In this document: one piece after another, positions 28,823 through 36,815 of the stretch
Layout: every line of letters begins with the position of its first letter
Numbering within the stretch: position 1 is the stretch's first letter
From: Synechococcales cyanobacterium C42_A2020_086
GTDB lineage: Bacteria; Cyanobacteriota; Cyanobacteriia; Elainellales; Elainellaceae
Length of the DNA stretch: 55,588 nucleotides
Reading direction: 5' to 3'
Assembly (NCBI GenBank): GCA_015272325.1
Contig: JACYLU010000013.1
Span: 1 to 55,588 of the forward strand
The notes under the pieces: generated by a model
What the model saw: the letters and a program-made list of their open reading frames with translations, nothing else
What the model was told of the DNA's origin: nothing
The model's database searches: none
Program-made: the position numbers and the translations under genes

Positions 28823-29368
28823 ATGACTTATTCCGTCTCTAATCAACCAATAAGTTCAATGAAAAACGGAACCTCATCTCCCATATCGGCAACAGAACCA
28901 GACTGGAGCCGAGAAAAGCTCCGTCGATGGTGGGACCCAAGCCGTCAGCTTTTGAAATCAATTCGCTGCTACCAGAAGTGGCAAAACAAGGGCGGCATTT
29001 TGGGCCTTTATTTCTGCAAGCTCAGTGTTTTAGAGCATCGCTTTTGGAGCATTGTTTCGGGCGCAGATATTCCTATCAACTGTCAAATTGGCGGTGGTTT
29101 TTTACTGGTTCATCCCAATGGGGTTGTGATTCATCCCAAAGCTCACATTGGTTGTAACTGCACGTTTCTGCAGCAAGTGACCGTTGTGGCAGGGGTTAGA
29201 ATTGGTGGGCATGTGGATATTGGAGCTGGGGCAAAAGTCATCCGTCCCGTTACCATTGGCGATCATGCCCAGATTGGGGCAAATGCTGTTGTTCTCCATG
29301 ATGTTCCTGCCGGAGCGACAGTTGTGGGTATCCCCGCTAAAATTGTCAATCTTGCTGCTATGGACTAA
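28823..29368 (+). CDS. CysE-like hexapeptide-repeat acetyltransferase (serine O-acetyltransferase type)
   Basis: 181 residues. The C-terminal half is a left-handed beta helix: IPINCQIGGGFLLVHPNGVV, IHPKAHIGCNCTFLQQVTVV, GGHVDIGAGAKVIRPVTIGD, HAQIGANAVVLHDVPAGATV and VGIPAKIVN. The two His in VHP and IHP match the catalytic region of short serine acetyltransferases, which feed cysteine synthesis; CysE homologues called NifP accompany some nif clusters. The N-terminal 60 residues are variable, and a polysaccharide-type acetyltransferase is the main alternative. In-frame ATG 28859 is an alternative start. A terminator-like hairpin follows at 29541. Confidence 0.8.
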   Translation: MTYSVSNQPISSMKNGTSSPISATEPDWSREKLRRWWDPSRQLLKSIRCYQKWQNKGGILGLYFCKLSVLEHRFWSIVSGADIPINCQIGGGFLLVHPNGVVIHPKAHIGCNCTFLQQVTVVAGVRIGGHVDIGAGAKVIRPVTIGDHAQIGANAVVLHDVPAGATVVGIPAKIVNLAAMD

Positions 29369-29540
29369 AGAAACCGCCTCACTGCCCCAACCTAACTCTA
29401 TTGGAGTCGCTAGTTGGAATCATTAGAAACTGGTTTGCTCCGAGCTAGACCAAAATCAAAGTGTTGACCTGCTGCCCTAATGGCGATCGGCTGCTGGGGT
29501 GCTTCAGGAATCAGATTGGACCGTCAAACTAGGCGGCGAG

Positions 29541-29566
29541 TCCTCCACGCTGACTGGAGGATTTCC
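29541..29566 (+). terminator. Weak terminator-like hairpin
   Basis: TCCTCCA (29541-29547) and TGGAGGA (29555-29561) form a perfect 7-bp stem with a 7-nt loop, followed by TTTCCC. It lies between the convergent acetyltransferase and thioredoxin genes. The T tract is short. Confidence 0.4.
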
Positions 29567-29573
29567 CTAGCTG

Positions 29574-29897
29574 TTAGGGTTTTAGAAACCTTTGCAAATA
29601 GTGCAGCAATTCAGGCGTTTGCATCACCCCTTTGATGCGACTTGCCAACTCTCCTTCAACAAAGAGCATGGTAGTCGGCAGCGATGTCACGTCGTACTCT
29701 GCTACAAGCTGGGGATAGTTTTCCGAGTTGATCTTCACGACCTGCAATCGATGACCTACCTGAGCCTTAACCTGCTCTAGAATCGGGGCAAACTGCCGGC
29801 AGTACTCACACCAAGGGGCATAGAAGCTGACCAGAACTGGCGTTTTGGCATGAGCAATTAAATCGTGCAAACTGGAAAACTGCTTCTTGATCGCCAT
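29574..29897 (-). CDS. Thioredoxin-fold protein with WCEYC active site
   Basis: 107 residues from ATG 29897 (MAIKKQFSSL). The thioredoxin fold is clear: PVLVSFYAPWCEYCRQFAPI, LQVVKINSENYPQLVAEYDV, TSLPTTMLFVEGE with the cis-Pro, and a C-terminal helix. The redox pair is C-E-Y-C instead of C-G-P-C, which should shift its redox potential and specificity. It is cytosolic, since there is no signal peptide. It belongs to the divergent cyanobacterial thioredoxin-like group; its substrate is unknown. Confidence 0.88.
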   Translation of the reverse strand: MAIKKQFSSLHDLIAHAKTPVLVSFYAPWCEYCRQFAPILEQVKAQVGHRLQVVKINSENYPQLVAEYDVTSLPTTMLFVEGELASRIKGVMQTPELLHYLQRFLKP

Positions 29898-29978
29898 CTG
29901 CGCCTCTCCCTCAACTTGGCTTGTCATCGGTAACTCAGGATTTGTGACTGAGGATTATCCCCAAACCGGATGCAGCCC

Positions 29979-31142
29979 TCAATTTTGCATTGCCGCATTC
30001 AGCTCGTGCAGCAGGGCAATTTTACCCTGTTGTTTGGCGAGCTGCAGAGCTTGGTTCATGTCTTTCCCTGCTGCGTCATAGTTACTCAGCCTGCGATGCG
30101 TGAGTCCTCGATTGAAATAAGCTTCGGCATAGTCCGGCTGCAAGGATAGAGCCTGATCGTAGTCTTGGATTGCTCGGGGATAGTCCGCCAATGCAAAGTA
30201 AGCATTTCCGCGATTGTTATAGGCCACAGGCTGATTCGGAAGAATTGCTAGGGCTTGATTGTAGTGATCGATAGCTTCATCAAATTTCTTGAGTTGGAAG
30301 TAGACATTACCAATATTGTTGTATACCTCAACAAATTTGGGATTAATATCCAGTGCCGTATCATAATCATCTACTGCCTCTTGATAGGCTTTTAGCGCCA
30401 AATGGGTACTTCCTCGGTTGTTGTAGGCTTCGGCATACTTGGGGTTCAGCTCAATGGCTCGGCTGAAGTCAGCTAGCGCCTGTTGATATTGCTGCACAGC
30501 GTAGTAGGTATTGCCCCGATTGTAATAAGCCTTGGTGAACGCCGGGTTGATCGCGATTGCGGTCGTATAGTCTGTGATGGCCTGTTGGTAATTGCCTGAT
30601 CCATAGTAGGCATTGGCGCGGTTATTGAGTGCCTCTGCATGGTCAGGGTGCTGGCGGATCACCTCGCTATAGACCGCAATCGCCTGTGGATAGTTCTTGG
30701 TCTCTAGAAGCTGATTACCTAGCTGATAGGGATCCGGTTGCGGCTGCTCTAGGGGAATATTGCTCTGCTGAGCTGGCAGGTCATCGGAAGGAGGATCAGG
30801 CATTGGCTCTGACGAGTTGTCTTCCGAGGTCGGTTCCAGCAGCTCAGGCGGCTGCTCGCTGGCCGGTTCCCCGGTGACTGCAGAGGTCTGCTCCGTAGGC
30901 CATGCTTGGTCTGGATCGTGCTCAGGGGTGTTTTCTGCAACGGCTACCATGATTTGAGTCGCTGGTATGTCTGGAACTGCTGGAGGCGGATTATCCTCCG
31001 TGGGGTCTTGCGGATCGGGCAGGCTAGGGTCATCCGGCTGAGCCATGAAGATAGCTAGCACAACCACCACAAGCAGAATGATGAGCAACGTAGCCATCCG
31101 AGTCTGGGAAAGGGTTAAAACCAGAGGCAGGAAACCGCTCAT
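29979..31142 (-). CDS. Membrane-anchored TPR protein
   Basis: 387 residues. One N-terminal membrane helix (MATLLIILLVVVVLAIFMAQ) is followed by an acidic Pro-rich linker of about 110 residues and then about seven to eight canonical TPR units (for example KNYPQAIAVYSEVIRQHPDH, GNYQQAITDYTTAIAINPAF and KYAEAYNNRG). The TPR superhelix probably scaffolds protein complexes at the membrane. It is followed by the thioredoxin gene on the same strand (81 bp). The partner is unknown. Confidence 0.87.
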   Translation of the reverse strand: MSGFLPLVLTLSQTRMATLLIILLVVVVLAIFMAQPDDPSLPDPQDPTEDNPPPAVPDIPATQIMVAVAENTPEHDPDQAWPTEQTSAVTGEPASEQPPELLEPTSEDNSSEPMPDPPSDDLPAQQSNIPLEQPQPDPYQLGNQLLETKNYPQAIAVYSEVIRQHPDHAEALNNRANAYYGSGNYQQAITDYTTAIAINPAFTKAYYNRGNTYYAVQQYQQALADFSRAIELNPKYAEAYNNRGSTHLALKAYQEAVDDYDTALDINPKFVEVYNNIGNVYFQLKKFDEAIDHYNQALAILPNQPVAYNNRGNAYFALADYPRAIQDYDQALSLQPDYAEAYFNRGLTHRRLSNYDAAGKDMNQALQLAKQQGKIALLHELNAAMQN

Positions 31143-31278
31143 TCGGTTCGGTGGATATCGTTCTAGTGGGGTTGAGCGATCCGTCGATCGCTAAATTGCA
31201 GGGGGTCTGCCTCTGGAACCGGGTTCAAAGAAGGATCTACAAGGATCTAGGAAATGACGAGCCAGTTGGTGAGATCCG

Positions 31279-32793
31279 TTAACCCTGCTCCCCCGAGATC
31301 TGTCGAGAATTCGCTGGACAGGCGGGGCTGGCATCCACCTCTTCCACTTTTCTGACTCGGCGGACTAACAGAATCTCTTCTTCTCGTCGAATCACAGTGC
31401 GCACCGGCGCAACACACACGATACGCTGGGCTGGCGAGATCGGGAAGGTATCCCGGATGTAGACCTTGTCCTGAGATTTGGCTACTACATAGCCCATCTG
31501 TGGATCGGCGACGATGCGGACCACCACTGCTTCATCGGCTTCACCCACGCGATCGGGCTTGGGAGTCACCACAATCTCAGCGGTCTGCTGGCCAGCCGGA
31601 ATCCAAACCTCTTGGGCTGGACTCAGCGTGTAATCGCGATCATAGGTTGCCGTCCTCAAGTGACTATCCTGCACCAGCTCATACCGGACGCGCACTCCAC
31701 CAGCAGGCGCAGGCTGGTTAATCCGAATTTGAAACTTGCCACAAACGCCAGGGAGTGGATAGGACGGTTCAACTGCATCTTGCACCGCATCAATGCGGAC
31801 TTCTCGACTTTGAATAGACGAGGGGAACGGGGATGATACTGGCGGTTCAACGGGCGGCTCCAGCAACAGCGAGGTATAGAAGCAGCAGCTAGAGTCAAAG
31901 GTGTGTCGCTCTGCATAGAAGATTTGCAGTTTATAGGACATGCCTTTCTTTAACACCAGGTTGAGGCGCTCGTCGGCTTGTTCGATGCCCAGATCCCGCC
32001 GCAAATTGCGCACCAAGGTGTCTTGTTCGTAGGGTAAGCGCAGATCGAGCGTTTTCTCGGCGGTGCGGTGCAGCCCTCCTAGATCAATGACCAGCAGATT
32101 GTCGATGAAAACCCACAGATCATCGTCACCTTTGAAGTGGAAGAACTCATTGCCCTGATAGGTGAAGGTGCTAGTCACCTCCATGGTGAAGCCGTAGTTG
32201 TGGACCTTGGCCTTCAGCTCTCCGTTAGGTTCTCGGTTCCATTCAGTGTAGATCCGAATCAGTTCCTCTCGCGTCAGGGGGGTGCCATCGGGATGGGTGA
32301 GGAAGGCGCGATTGGCTTGCTTATCCTGAAGGTTCCGGTCGATCACCTCGGCTCCAATTGCCGTTAAGCTGCCATCGGGATTGAACATCTGGTCGTAGAG
32401 ATTACCCAAGGTATCTTGGCACTCATCCAGCGGGAAAAAGGGATTCCGCTCAAATTTGTACTGACCATGCTCATAGACAAATTCGAGGGGATAATTATGG
32501 ATAGTTTTGTAGGGCCCTGGGGATCTGCCAAACCATTGATTGAAATGCTCTTCCCCGGTGGTAGTGAGGCGTCGGTTGGTGGGTCCATTGTTGTAGTTCG
32601 GCTTCCCATCTTGACCCAACTCAGCCTGAACAATGCCGGTTTCAGGTTGGGGAGCGGGTTCCTGATGATCGAAGCGCCTTGGCTCTAGTCCAGTCACTTC
32701 ACCTGTGAAAGCGTCTCGCTCAAAGTCAGGATGGTTGACCGGAAAGTCCCGAATGGTGGCGAATAGCGTGATCGTGCTGGGATAGCTGCTCAT
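31279..32793 (-). CDS. Fibro-slime domain protein with C-terminal VCVAP/SPACP module
   Basis: 504 residues. The N-terminal 300 residues match the fibro-slime (PA14-related) domain: LFATIRDFPVNHPDFERD, EFFHFKGDDDLWVFIDNLLV, IDLGGLHRTAEKTLDL and LQIFYAERHTFDSSC. A Calx-beta-like beta domain follows (QDAVEPSYPLPGVCGKF, EIVVTPKPD). Residues 458-495 are a module with VCVAPVRTVIRREEEI and VEEVDASPACP that also forms the bulk of the two small proteins encoded just upstream. Fibro-slime domains occur in surface or extracellular matrix proteins, yet no signal peptide is visible, so the shared C-terminus may serve export or assembly (inference). Confidence 0.82.
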   Translation of the reverse strand: MSSYPSTITLFATIRDFPVNHPDFERDAFTGEVTGLEPRRFDHQEPAPQPETGIVQAELGQDGKPNYNNGPTNRRLTTTGEEHFNQWFGRSPGPYKTIHNYPLEFVYEHGQYKFERNPFFPLDECQDTLGNLYDQMFNPDGSLTAIGAEVIDRNLQDKQANRAFLTHPDGTPLTREELIRIYTEWNREPNGELKAKVHNYGFTMEVTSTFTYQGNEFFHFKGDDDLWVFIDNLLVIDLGGLHRTAEKTLDLRLPYEQDTLVRNLRRDLGIEQADERLNLVLKKGMSYKLQIFYAERHTFDSSCCFYTSLLLEPPVEPPVSSPFPSSIQSREVRIDAVQDAVEPSYPLPGVCGKFQIRINQPAPAGGVRVRYELVQDSHLRTATYDRDYTLSPAQEVWIPAGQQTAEIVVTPKPDRVGEADEAVVVRIVADPQMGYVVAKSQDKVYIRDTFPISPAQRIVCVAPVRTVIRREEEILLVRRVRKVEEVDASPACPANSRQISGEQG

Positions 32794-32854
32794 AGCTCTG
32801 CTCTGTGGAGAAATTCGTTGAAGAGACGACCTAATGCTGCTCGTTTAACTCTTC

Positions 32855-32882
32855 TCAATGAAGGCTCATCAATGAAGGCTCA
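32855..32882. repeat. Perfect 2 x 14-bp tandem duplication
   Basis: TCAATGAAGGCTCA occurs twice head to tail upstream of the fibro-slime gene. Confidence 0.95.
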
Positions 32883-32948
32883 ATAGAGGATCTGGTGATC
32901 GGCAGCGAGCGAAAAACCCTGGATAGATTGCCACCCGCTGCCTGAACG

Positions 32949-32983
32949 GTTTAGTAACCGTTTAGTAACCGGATTTAGTAACC
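32949..32983. repeat. 2 x 11-bp perfect tandem duplication plus a third variant
   Basis: GTTTAGTAACC appears twice head to tail, followed by GGATTTAGTAACC. The block includes the stop codon of the 78-residue gene (GY-stop), so the duplication has copied the gene's 3' end. Confidence 0.95.
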
Positions 32984-33211
32984 GGAGTTGCTGGCTGCAA
33001 CCTCACTCAACTGAGTGGTGTTCACCGGGCAAGCGGGGCTGGCATCCACCTCTTCCACCTTACGAACCCGACGGATCAGCACAATCTCCTCTTCGCGACG
33101 AATCACCGTCCGCACGGGAGCAACACAGACGATATCTTGCGCAGAACGTCCGAAGCTGTCGAAGCTGAGAGCGTCCACATCAAGCGAAATAATCTTGCTC
33201 TCTGAACTCAT
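32975..33211 (-). CDS. Small VCVAP/SPACP-module protein (78 aa)
   Basis: ATG 33211 is preceded by TAGGAG. A short leader (KIISLDVDALSFDSFGR) is followed by the module at residues 27-64: IVCVAPVRTVIRREEEIVLI, then RRVRKVEEVDASPACPVN. The two Cys (29 and 61) are 32 residues apart, exactly as in the sister protein and the fibro-slime protein. There is no signal peptide or membrane segment. The strictly alternating charged and hydrophobic stretch suggests beta strands, perhaps an assembly or cross-linking element. Family and function are unknown to me. Confidence 0.8.
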   Translation of the reverse strand: MSSESKIISLDVDALSFDSFGRSAQDIVCVAPVRTVIRREEEIVLIRRVRKVEEVDASPACPVNTTQLSEVAASNSGY

Positions 33212-33589
33212 AGTGGGATGACTCCTAGATAAATCGGTAAGTTGGTTAGTTTGAACGGAAACGTATCATTGGGGAGTTTCTTGACAAAACTCCGAGAACT
33301 CAGCAGTGCGGCCTGCTCAACCGCTTACTCCAGACCAGTCGATAACTAGCCAGATCCAGAAGTGACCAATCGACTGGGCACTATCAGACACTGCTCAGCC
33401 AACTGAATCGCCGATCACACCGGTGGCTGGATAGCAGAACCGTTCGCTTGGCAGTGCCTTCTGAACATCAGCACTATGGAGAAGCTCATTGCAACCAAAC
33501 TAATGAGGATTCAGCATCCTGAGAAGCTCATGTCAACCTGTTGAAAACCGAAGGCGGGCTTTCTGCCATCGCAATACTCTAAGACTGCC
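33212..33589. other. Intergenic region between the two small Cys-module genes
   Basis: 378 bp. A 7-bp stem-loop GGAGTTT-N7-AAACTCC (33273-33293) sits about 60 nt before the 78-aa gene and may lie in its 5' leader. No other gene or repeat is seen. Confidence 0.5.
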
Positions 33590-33865
33590 TTAGAAGCCGA
33601 CGCCCACCGGCTGAGATTGAGCAGGCGATTCTGTCAATTGCACTTCGCTCAGTTGAGTAGTGTTCACTGGGCAAGCGGGGCTGGCATCCACCTCTTCCAC
33701 CTTACGAACCCGACGAATAATCGTGATTTCCTCTTCGCGACGCACAATCGTTCGGACCGGAGCCACGCAGACAATATCCGTTGCCGGGTTCCGGGAGAAT
33801 TGGTTGAACGAAAGAGAATCGATATCCAGAGAAATCAGTTTGCCATTAGGGGTGGTTTCGCTCAT
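33590..33865 (-). CDS. Small VCVAP/SPACP-module protein (91 aa)
   Basis: ATG 33865 (MSETTPNGK) is chosen because it aligns with the start of the 78-aa paralogue; a longer frame begins at 33910. The leader KLISLDIDSLSFNQFSR matches ISLDVDALSFDSFGR of the paralogue. The module at residues 31-68 reads IVCVAPVRTIVRREEEITII then RRVRKVEEVDASPACPVN with Cys33 and Cys65. A divergent tail (AQSQPVGVGF) ends the protein. Same strand and order as the fibro-slime gene; probably functionally linked. No known family. Confidence 0.8.
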   Translation of the reverse strand: MSETTPNGKLISLDIDSLSFNQFSRNPATDIVCVAPVRTIVRREEEITIIRRVRKVEEVDASPACPVNTTQLSEVQLTESPAQSQPVGVGF

Positions 33866-34429
33866 GGTTGTGTCAGGAGTTAAGTCTCTGTACACACAGA
33901 AACCTACCAAGCTATAACATCATTTGACAATCGGTCCGCTGCTTTTAAGCGAACAAAAATTGCAGAAATTTTGGCAATGAAATCTGAAAATCTTAAAAAG
34001 TCAGTTTTAGGTTAAAGAAGAGTTAAAAAACTGATAGTTCTAAAGGCTAGCCCAGCACCAGTTTGCTCGAAGTAAAGTGTCTATGGATACGTACCTATAG
34101 TGACCAATCTACCCAATTTTGTTAAAAGGTAAGACAGATGTTGAGCGAAGTAGTGTAGTTTTTGTTAGGGGAAATACATTAGACTGAGAAGTAAGATATT
34201 TGCAAAAAACAGGTTAGATCATTGCCGCAGCGTGCCGAACACGACAGCTATAGTCTCACCAAAGTTGATAGAGTAAAAAATTGACGAGAAATCAGCTCCA
34301 TGAAAGCGCCACAAATCCTCTATGCGAGCGCCATGCAAGAATCACAAAGCCATTCCTCACATGCGCATATCTCAATCTAAGCCAATGCTCAAAGCTAGCA
34401 GGCAGCTCCATCCAGAATAAGCAAAAAGT
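33866..34429. other. AT-rich intergenic region, nothing recognised
   Basis: About 560 bp between the 91-aa gene and the AAA ATPase gene. It must hold the promoter of the 91-aa gene and the 3' end signals of the ATPase gene. I find no convincing frame, RNA or terminator. Confidence 0.5.
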
Positions 34430-35803
34430 TTAATCCTCGGCAGAAGCTAGCGATACCTCTTGGATTGAGCTGGTTTCCAAACCCCGACTTTGAAAGTAAA
34501 GACGATAAAGCTGAGTAGTGATCCTCGTTTGAATTCCATCAAATTCAGCAAGCCCCATGTTCTCTAGACGGTAGGCAGACAGCGAATCTAGTCTCACTCC
34601 TGGTTCAGCTTGCAAGACCTGCTGGAAGGCCGCCGCTAGAGCCGCATCGGAGGTCAGGTGCAGCCATTGCTGCTGCAAATGCTCGTGGTAAATGCTTCGT
34701 GGAGTTGCAGCGGTCTGCCAGAGTTGCTCTAGGGTAAGTTGCTGCTGCGCGAAGTGGTAGAGGGCGACGGTCGTCAAATACGGATGACCACCCACTAGGT
34801 GCTGAAGAGAGGCGGCCATTTGCCATCCGTCTCCATCGGTTCGCCAATTCAATCCATAAAGTCGGGCTAATTGTAGGACTTCTGTTGTCTGAAAGGGAGG
34901 CAGTCGCAGTGATAAACCCATCTGCAGGAGGAAGGGTGCTACCCAGGGCATGAGGCTGTCCGTTGAGTAGGACAGGATGAGTCTCAGCTTTTGCCACCGA
35001 ATGGACTGACGAGTTTGCTCATACAACGAGCCGAGGAGGGACAACATGTCCTGGGCAATGGCCGGATAGGCGAACATTTGCTGCAACTCGTCTAGGATGA
35101 GCACAATCGGGCTATCGATCCGCTCCAGCAGATAATGCTCGAAGAACAGCTTGCAGCTCAGCTTACTGCCGATTGCGTCATCCCAGTAGTGATCTAGGAC
35201 GGGAGACAGGTTTAACTGCCGACAAAGGCTGCTGCAAAACCAGCGTAGAAACGGCCGCAGTGAGGTCAAGATAGAGACTTCGGCATCGTGCAAGTTGAGA
35301 TACACCCTCTCGTAGCCCAACGTATCAGCCCGGGCTGTAATCTGGTTCAGCAACGAGCTGCGACCAAACCGATGAGGACCGCTGATCCGCAGCAAACAGC
35401 CAGTTCGGGTTATTTCCTGCATGGCTTGGGCTTCAATCGGTGGTCGAGGGAGATAAAACGGAGAGTCGGCCGAGAGCGGTCCACCCGGGAAGCTCATGTC
35501 TGTTGGGGTTAAGGGCTGAAGCGTCAGGACGCTCGAGCTAGACGGAACAAAGGAGCGATTCGAGTACTGCTTGAGAACATAGGGTAAGTTGCGCTTTGTG
35601 ACCCGTTGACCCAGCGCTTCCGAAAGCTCTTTCCACAGTTGAGCGCCGACTTCTTTCAGGTAACCGCTGACGTAGCCCAACTCCTGTTCCATGCCGTCGT
35701 AGGCTGTCCCTTGGAGAGTCTTTAACACCACCTTCTGTTCAATCGGACTGAGCAATCGCTGGAGATGCTGTTCCACTACCCAGAGCACATCCTGATCCGT
35801 CAT
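34430..35803 (-). CDS. AAA-like (AAA_35-type) ATPase with N-terminal winged-helix domain; Walker Lys replaced
   Basis: 457 residues from ATG 35803 (MTDQDVLWVVEQHL); GTG 35815 is an alternative. An N-terminal effector-type winged-helix domain (RLLSPIEQKVVLKTLQGTAY, ELSEALGQRV) is followed by the AAA module: LRISGPHRFGRSSLLNQI at the Walker A position with Arg in place of Lys, VLILDELQQMF as Walker B, LRLILSYSTDS as sensor region, and LVGGHPYLTTVALYHF, the C-terminal motif of this family. Relatives are common in cyanobacteria as STAND-like regulators; function unknown. The Arg may impair ATP hydrolysis. Confidence 0.82.
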   Translation of the reverse strand: MTDQDVLWVVEQHLQRLLSPIEQKVVLKTLQGTAYDGMEQELGYVSGYLKEVGAQLWKELSEALGQRVTKRNLPYVLKQYSNRSFVPSSSSVLTLQPLTPTDMSFPGGPLSADSPFYLPRPPIEAQAMQEITRTGCLLRISGPHRFGRSSLLNQITARADTLGYERVYLNLHDAEVSILTSLRPFLRWFCSSLCRQLNLSPVLDHYWDDAIGSKLSCKLFFEHYLLERIDSPIVLILDELQQMFAYPAIAQDMLSLLGSLYEQTRQSIRWQKLRLILSYSTDSLMPWVAPFLLQMGLSLRLPPFQTTEVLQLARLYGLNWRTDGDGWQMAASLQHLVGGHPYLTTVALYHFAQQQLTLEQLWQTAATPRSIYHEHLQQQWLHLTSDAALAAAFQQVLQAEPGVRLDSLSAYRLENMGLAEFDGIQTRITTQLYRLYFQSRGLETSSIQEVSLASAED

Positions 35804-35863
35804 GACCAACGGCACCTCAAATGGCCAATGATTTGCATTTTAGAGGAAGAACAGAATGCTAGT

Positions 35864-35897
35864 TTGTCATCTGTTTCTAATTGTCATCTGTTTCTAA
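35864..35897. repeat. Perfect 2 x 17-bp tandem duplication
   Basis: TTGTCATCTGTTTCTAA occurs twice head to tail. Confidence 0.95.
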
Positions 35898-35921
35898 TAC
35901 AGAGGGAACTGACGACTCTGC

Positions 35922-35947
35922 TGATAACTCTGCTTGATAACTCTGCT
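35922..35947. repeat. Perfect 2 x 13-bp tandem duplication
   Basis: TGATAACTCTGCT occurs twice head to tail, preceded by the partial copy GACGACTCTGCT. Confidence 0.95.
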
Positions 35948-36211
35948 GAGGGTGGTGCTCGTTCACCCAATCCGCTGTTCTAGCTGCGTAAAGCAATTTT
36001 ATTTTAATAAGAAATAATTTAGCTGGGCTTTACTTTATCAATATGTCTAATAAAGAACGAACATAAACTGTGGGGAGCGAGAGATGAATCATCAGAGATT
36101 AGCATACACTTAAAGACTGTATCGCTCTGCTAAATAGAAATTAGTCCGCCGTGGGCAGTTTTGATAGATTGAGTCAAGATGGTATGAGATTGATGGGGGA
36201 GAAGATGGCGA

Positions 36212-36796
36212 ATGGCGTCCAAAAATGAGCTGCAAAATGATTTGAAGGACAAATTTGGGGTTAACAAGAACATCAGTGAGGTTCTCAGTCACAAAGAATG
36301 CGAAGAGCTGCTACACCTGCTACAACGGGAACCAAGCGTTTTGAAGCTGGTTGCCTCCTATGCGGAAAAGAACAACAGCCTAGGACGAAATAATGCTCAC
36401 TACGGCAGGGCACGCAGCCAGGCAGAGCGCAAGTTTGCTGCTATTCAAGCCAGCTATCTAGAGTTAGAGAAATCGATCCAAGCCATTAAGGCAGACAAGA
36501 TCTCGTTGGAAACTAAGAAGGTTGCGTTGGAGCAGAAACAGAAAGAGCTTGAGGCTGAAATTCAAACGTTGTCGCTTCAAAATCGCTCCTTGGCGTCTCA
36601 GGTCCAAACCTTAACGACCCACAATGATGAATTAACAGATGCCAATGCCCAGCTCAAGAAGGAAAATAAAGATCTCAAAAACATTGTTGATCAGATCAGG
36701 CTGCGGCTGGCGAGGGATACAAAGCTGCTGCTTCAGTATGAAGATAGCGAGATTCGGAAGGCTTTAATTCGACTGTTTAAATGGACACTGGGCTAG
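36212..36796 (+). CDS. Coiled-coil protein, first gene of an HNH cassette
   Basis: 194 residues from ATG 36212. An N-terminal globular part of about 65 residues (KFGVNKNISEVLSHKECEEL) is followed by a long uninterrupted coiled coil (about 70-170; for example KKVALEQKQKELEAEIQTLS and TDANAQLKKENKDLKNIVDQ) and a short basic/aromatic tail (RKALIRLFKWTLG). No enzymatic motif. 19 bp separate it from the second gene, so it heads a three-gene operon with a nuclease. It could be a sensor or scaffold; I recognise no family. Confidence 0.75.
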   Translation: MASKNELQNDLKDKFGVNKNISEVLSHKECEELLHLLQREPSVLKLVASYAEKNNSLGRNNAHYGRARSQAERKFAAIQASYLELEKSIQAIKADKISLETKKVALEQKQKELEAEIQTLSLQNRSLASQVQTLTTHNDELTDANAQLKKENKDLKNIVDQIRLRLARDTKLLLQYEDSEIRKALIRLFKWTLG

Positions 36797-36815
36797 GGCA
36801 GCAACAGAGAACCCG

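Larger units (their letters stand above)
35804..36211. other. Divergent intergenic region with two tandem duplications
   Basis: About 400 bp between the AAA ATPase gene (minus) and the coiled-coil gene (plus). It holds duplications at 35864-35897 and 35922-35947 and an AT-rich stretch (35990-36060) suited to promoters. No gene is seen. Confidence 0.6.

Noticed and set aside
31279-33865. Small VCVAP/SPACP proteins as ribosomally synthesised modified peptides
   Set aside because: No leader cleavage motif (GG or similar) and no modification enzyme in the window; the same module is the C-terminus of a large fibro-slime protein, which favours a structural or targeting role.
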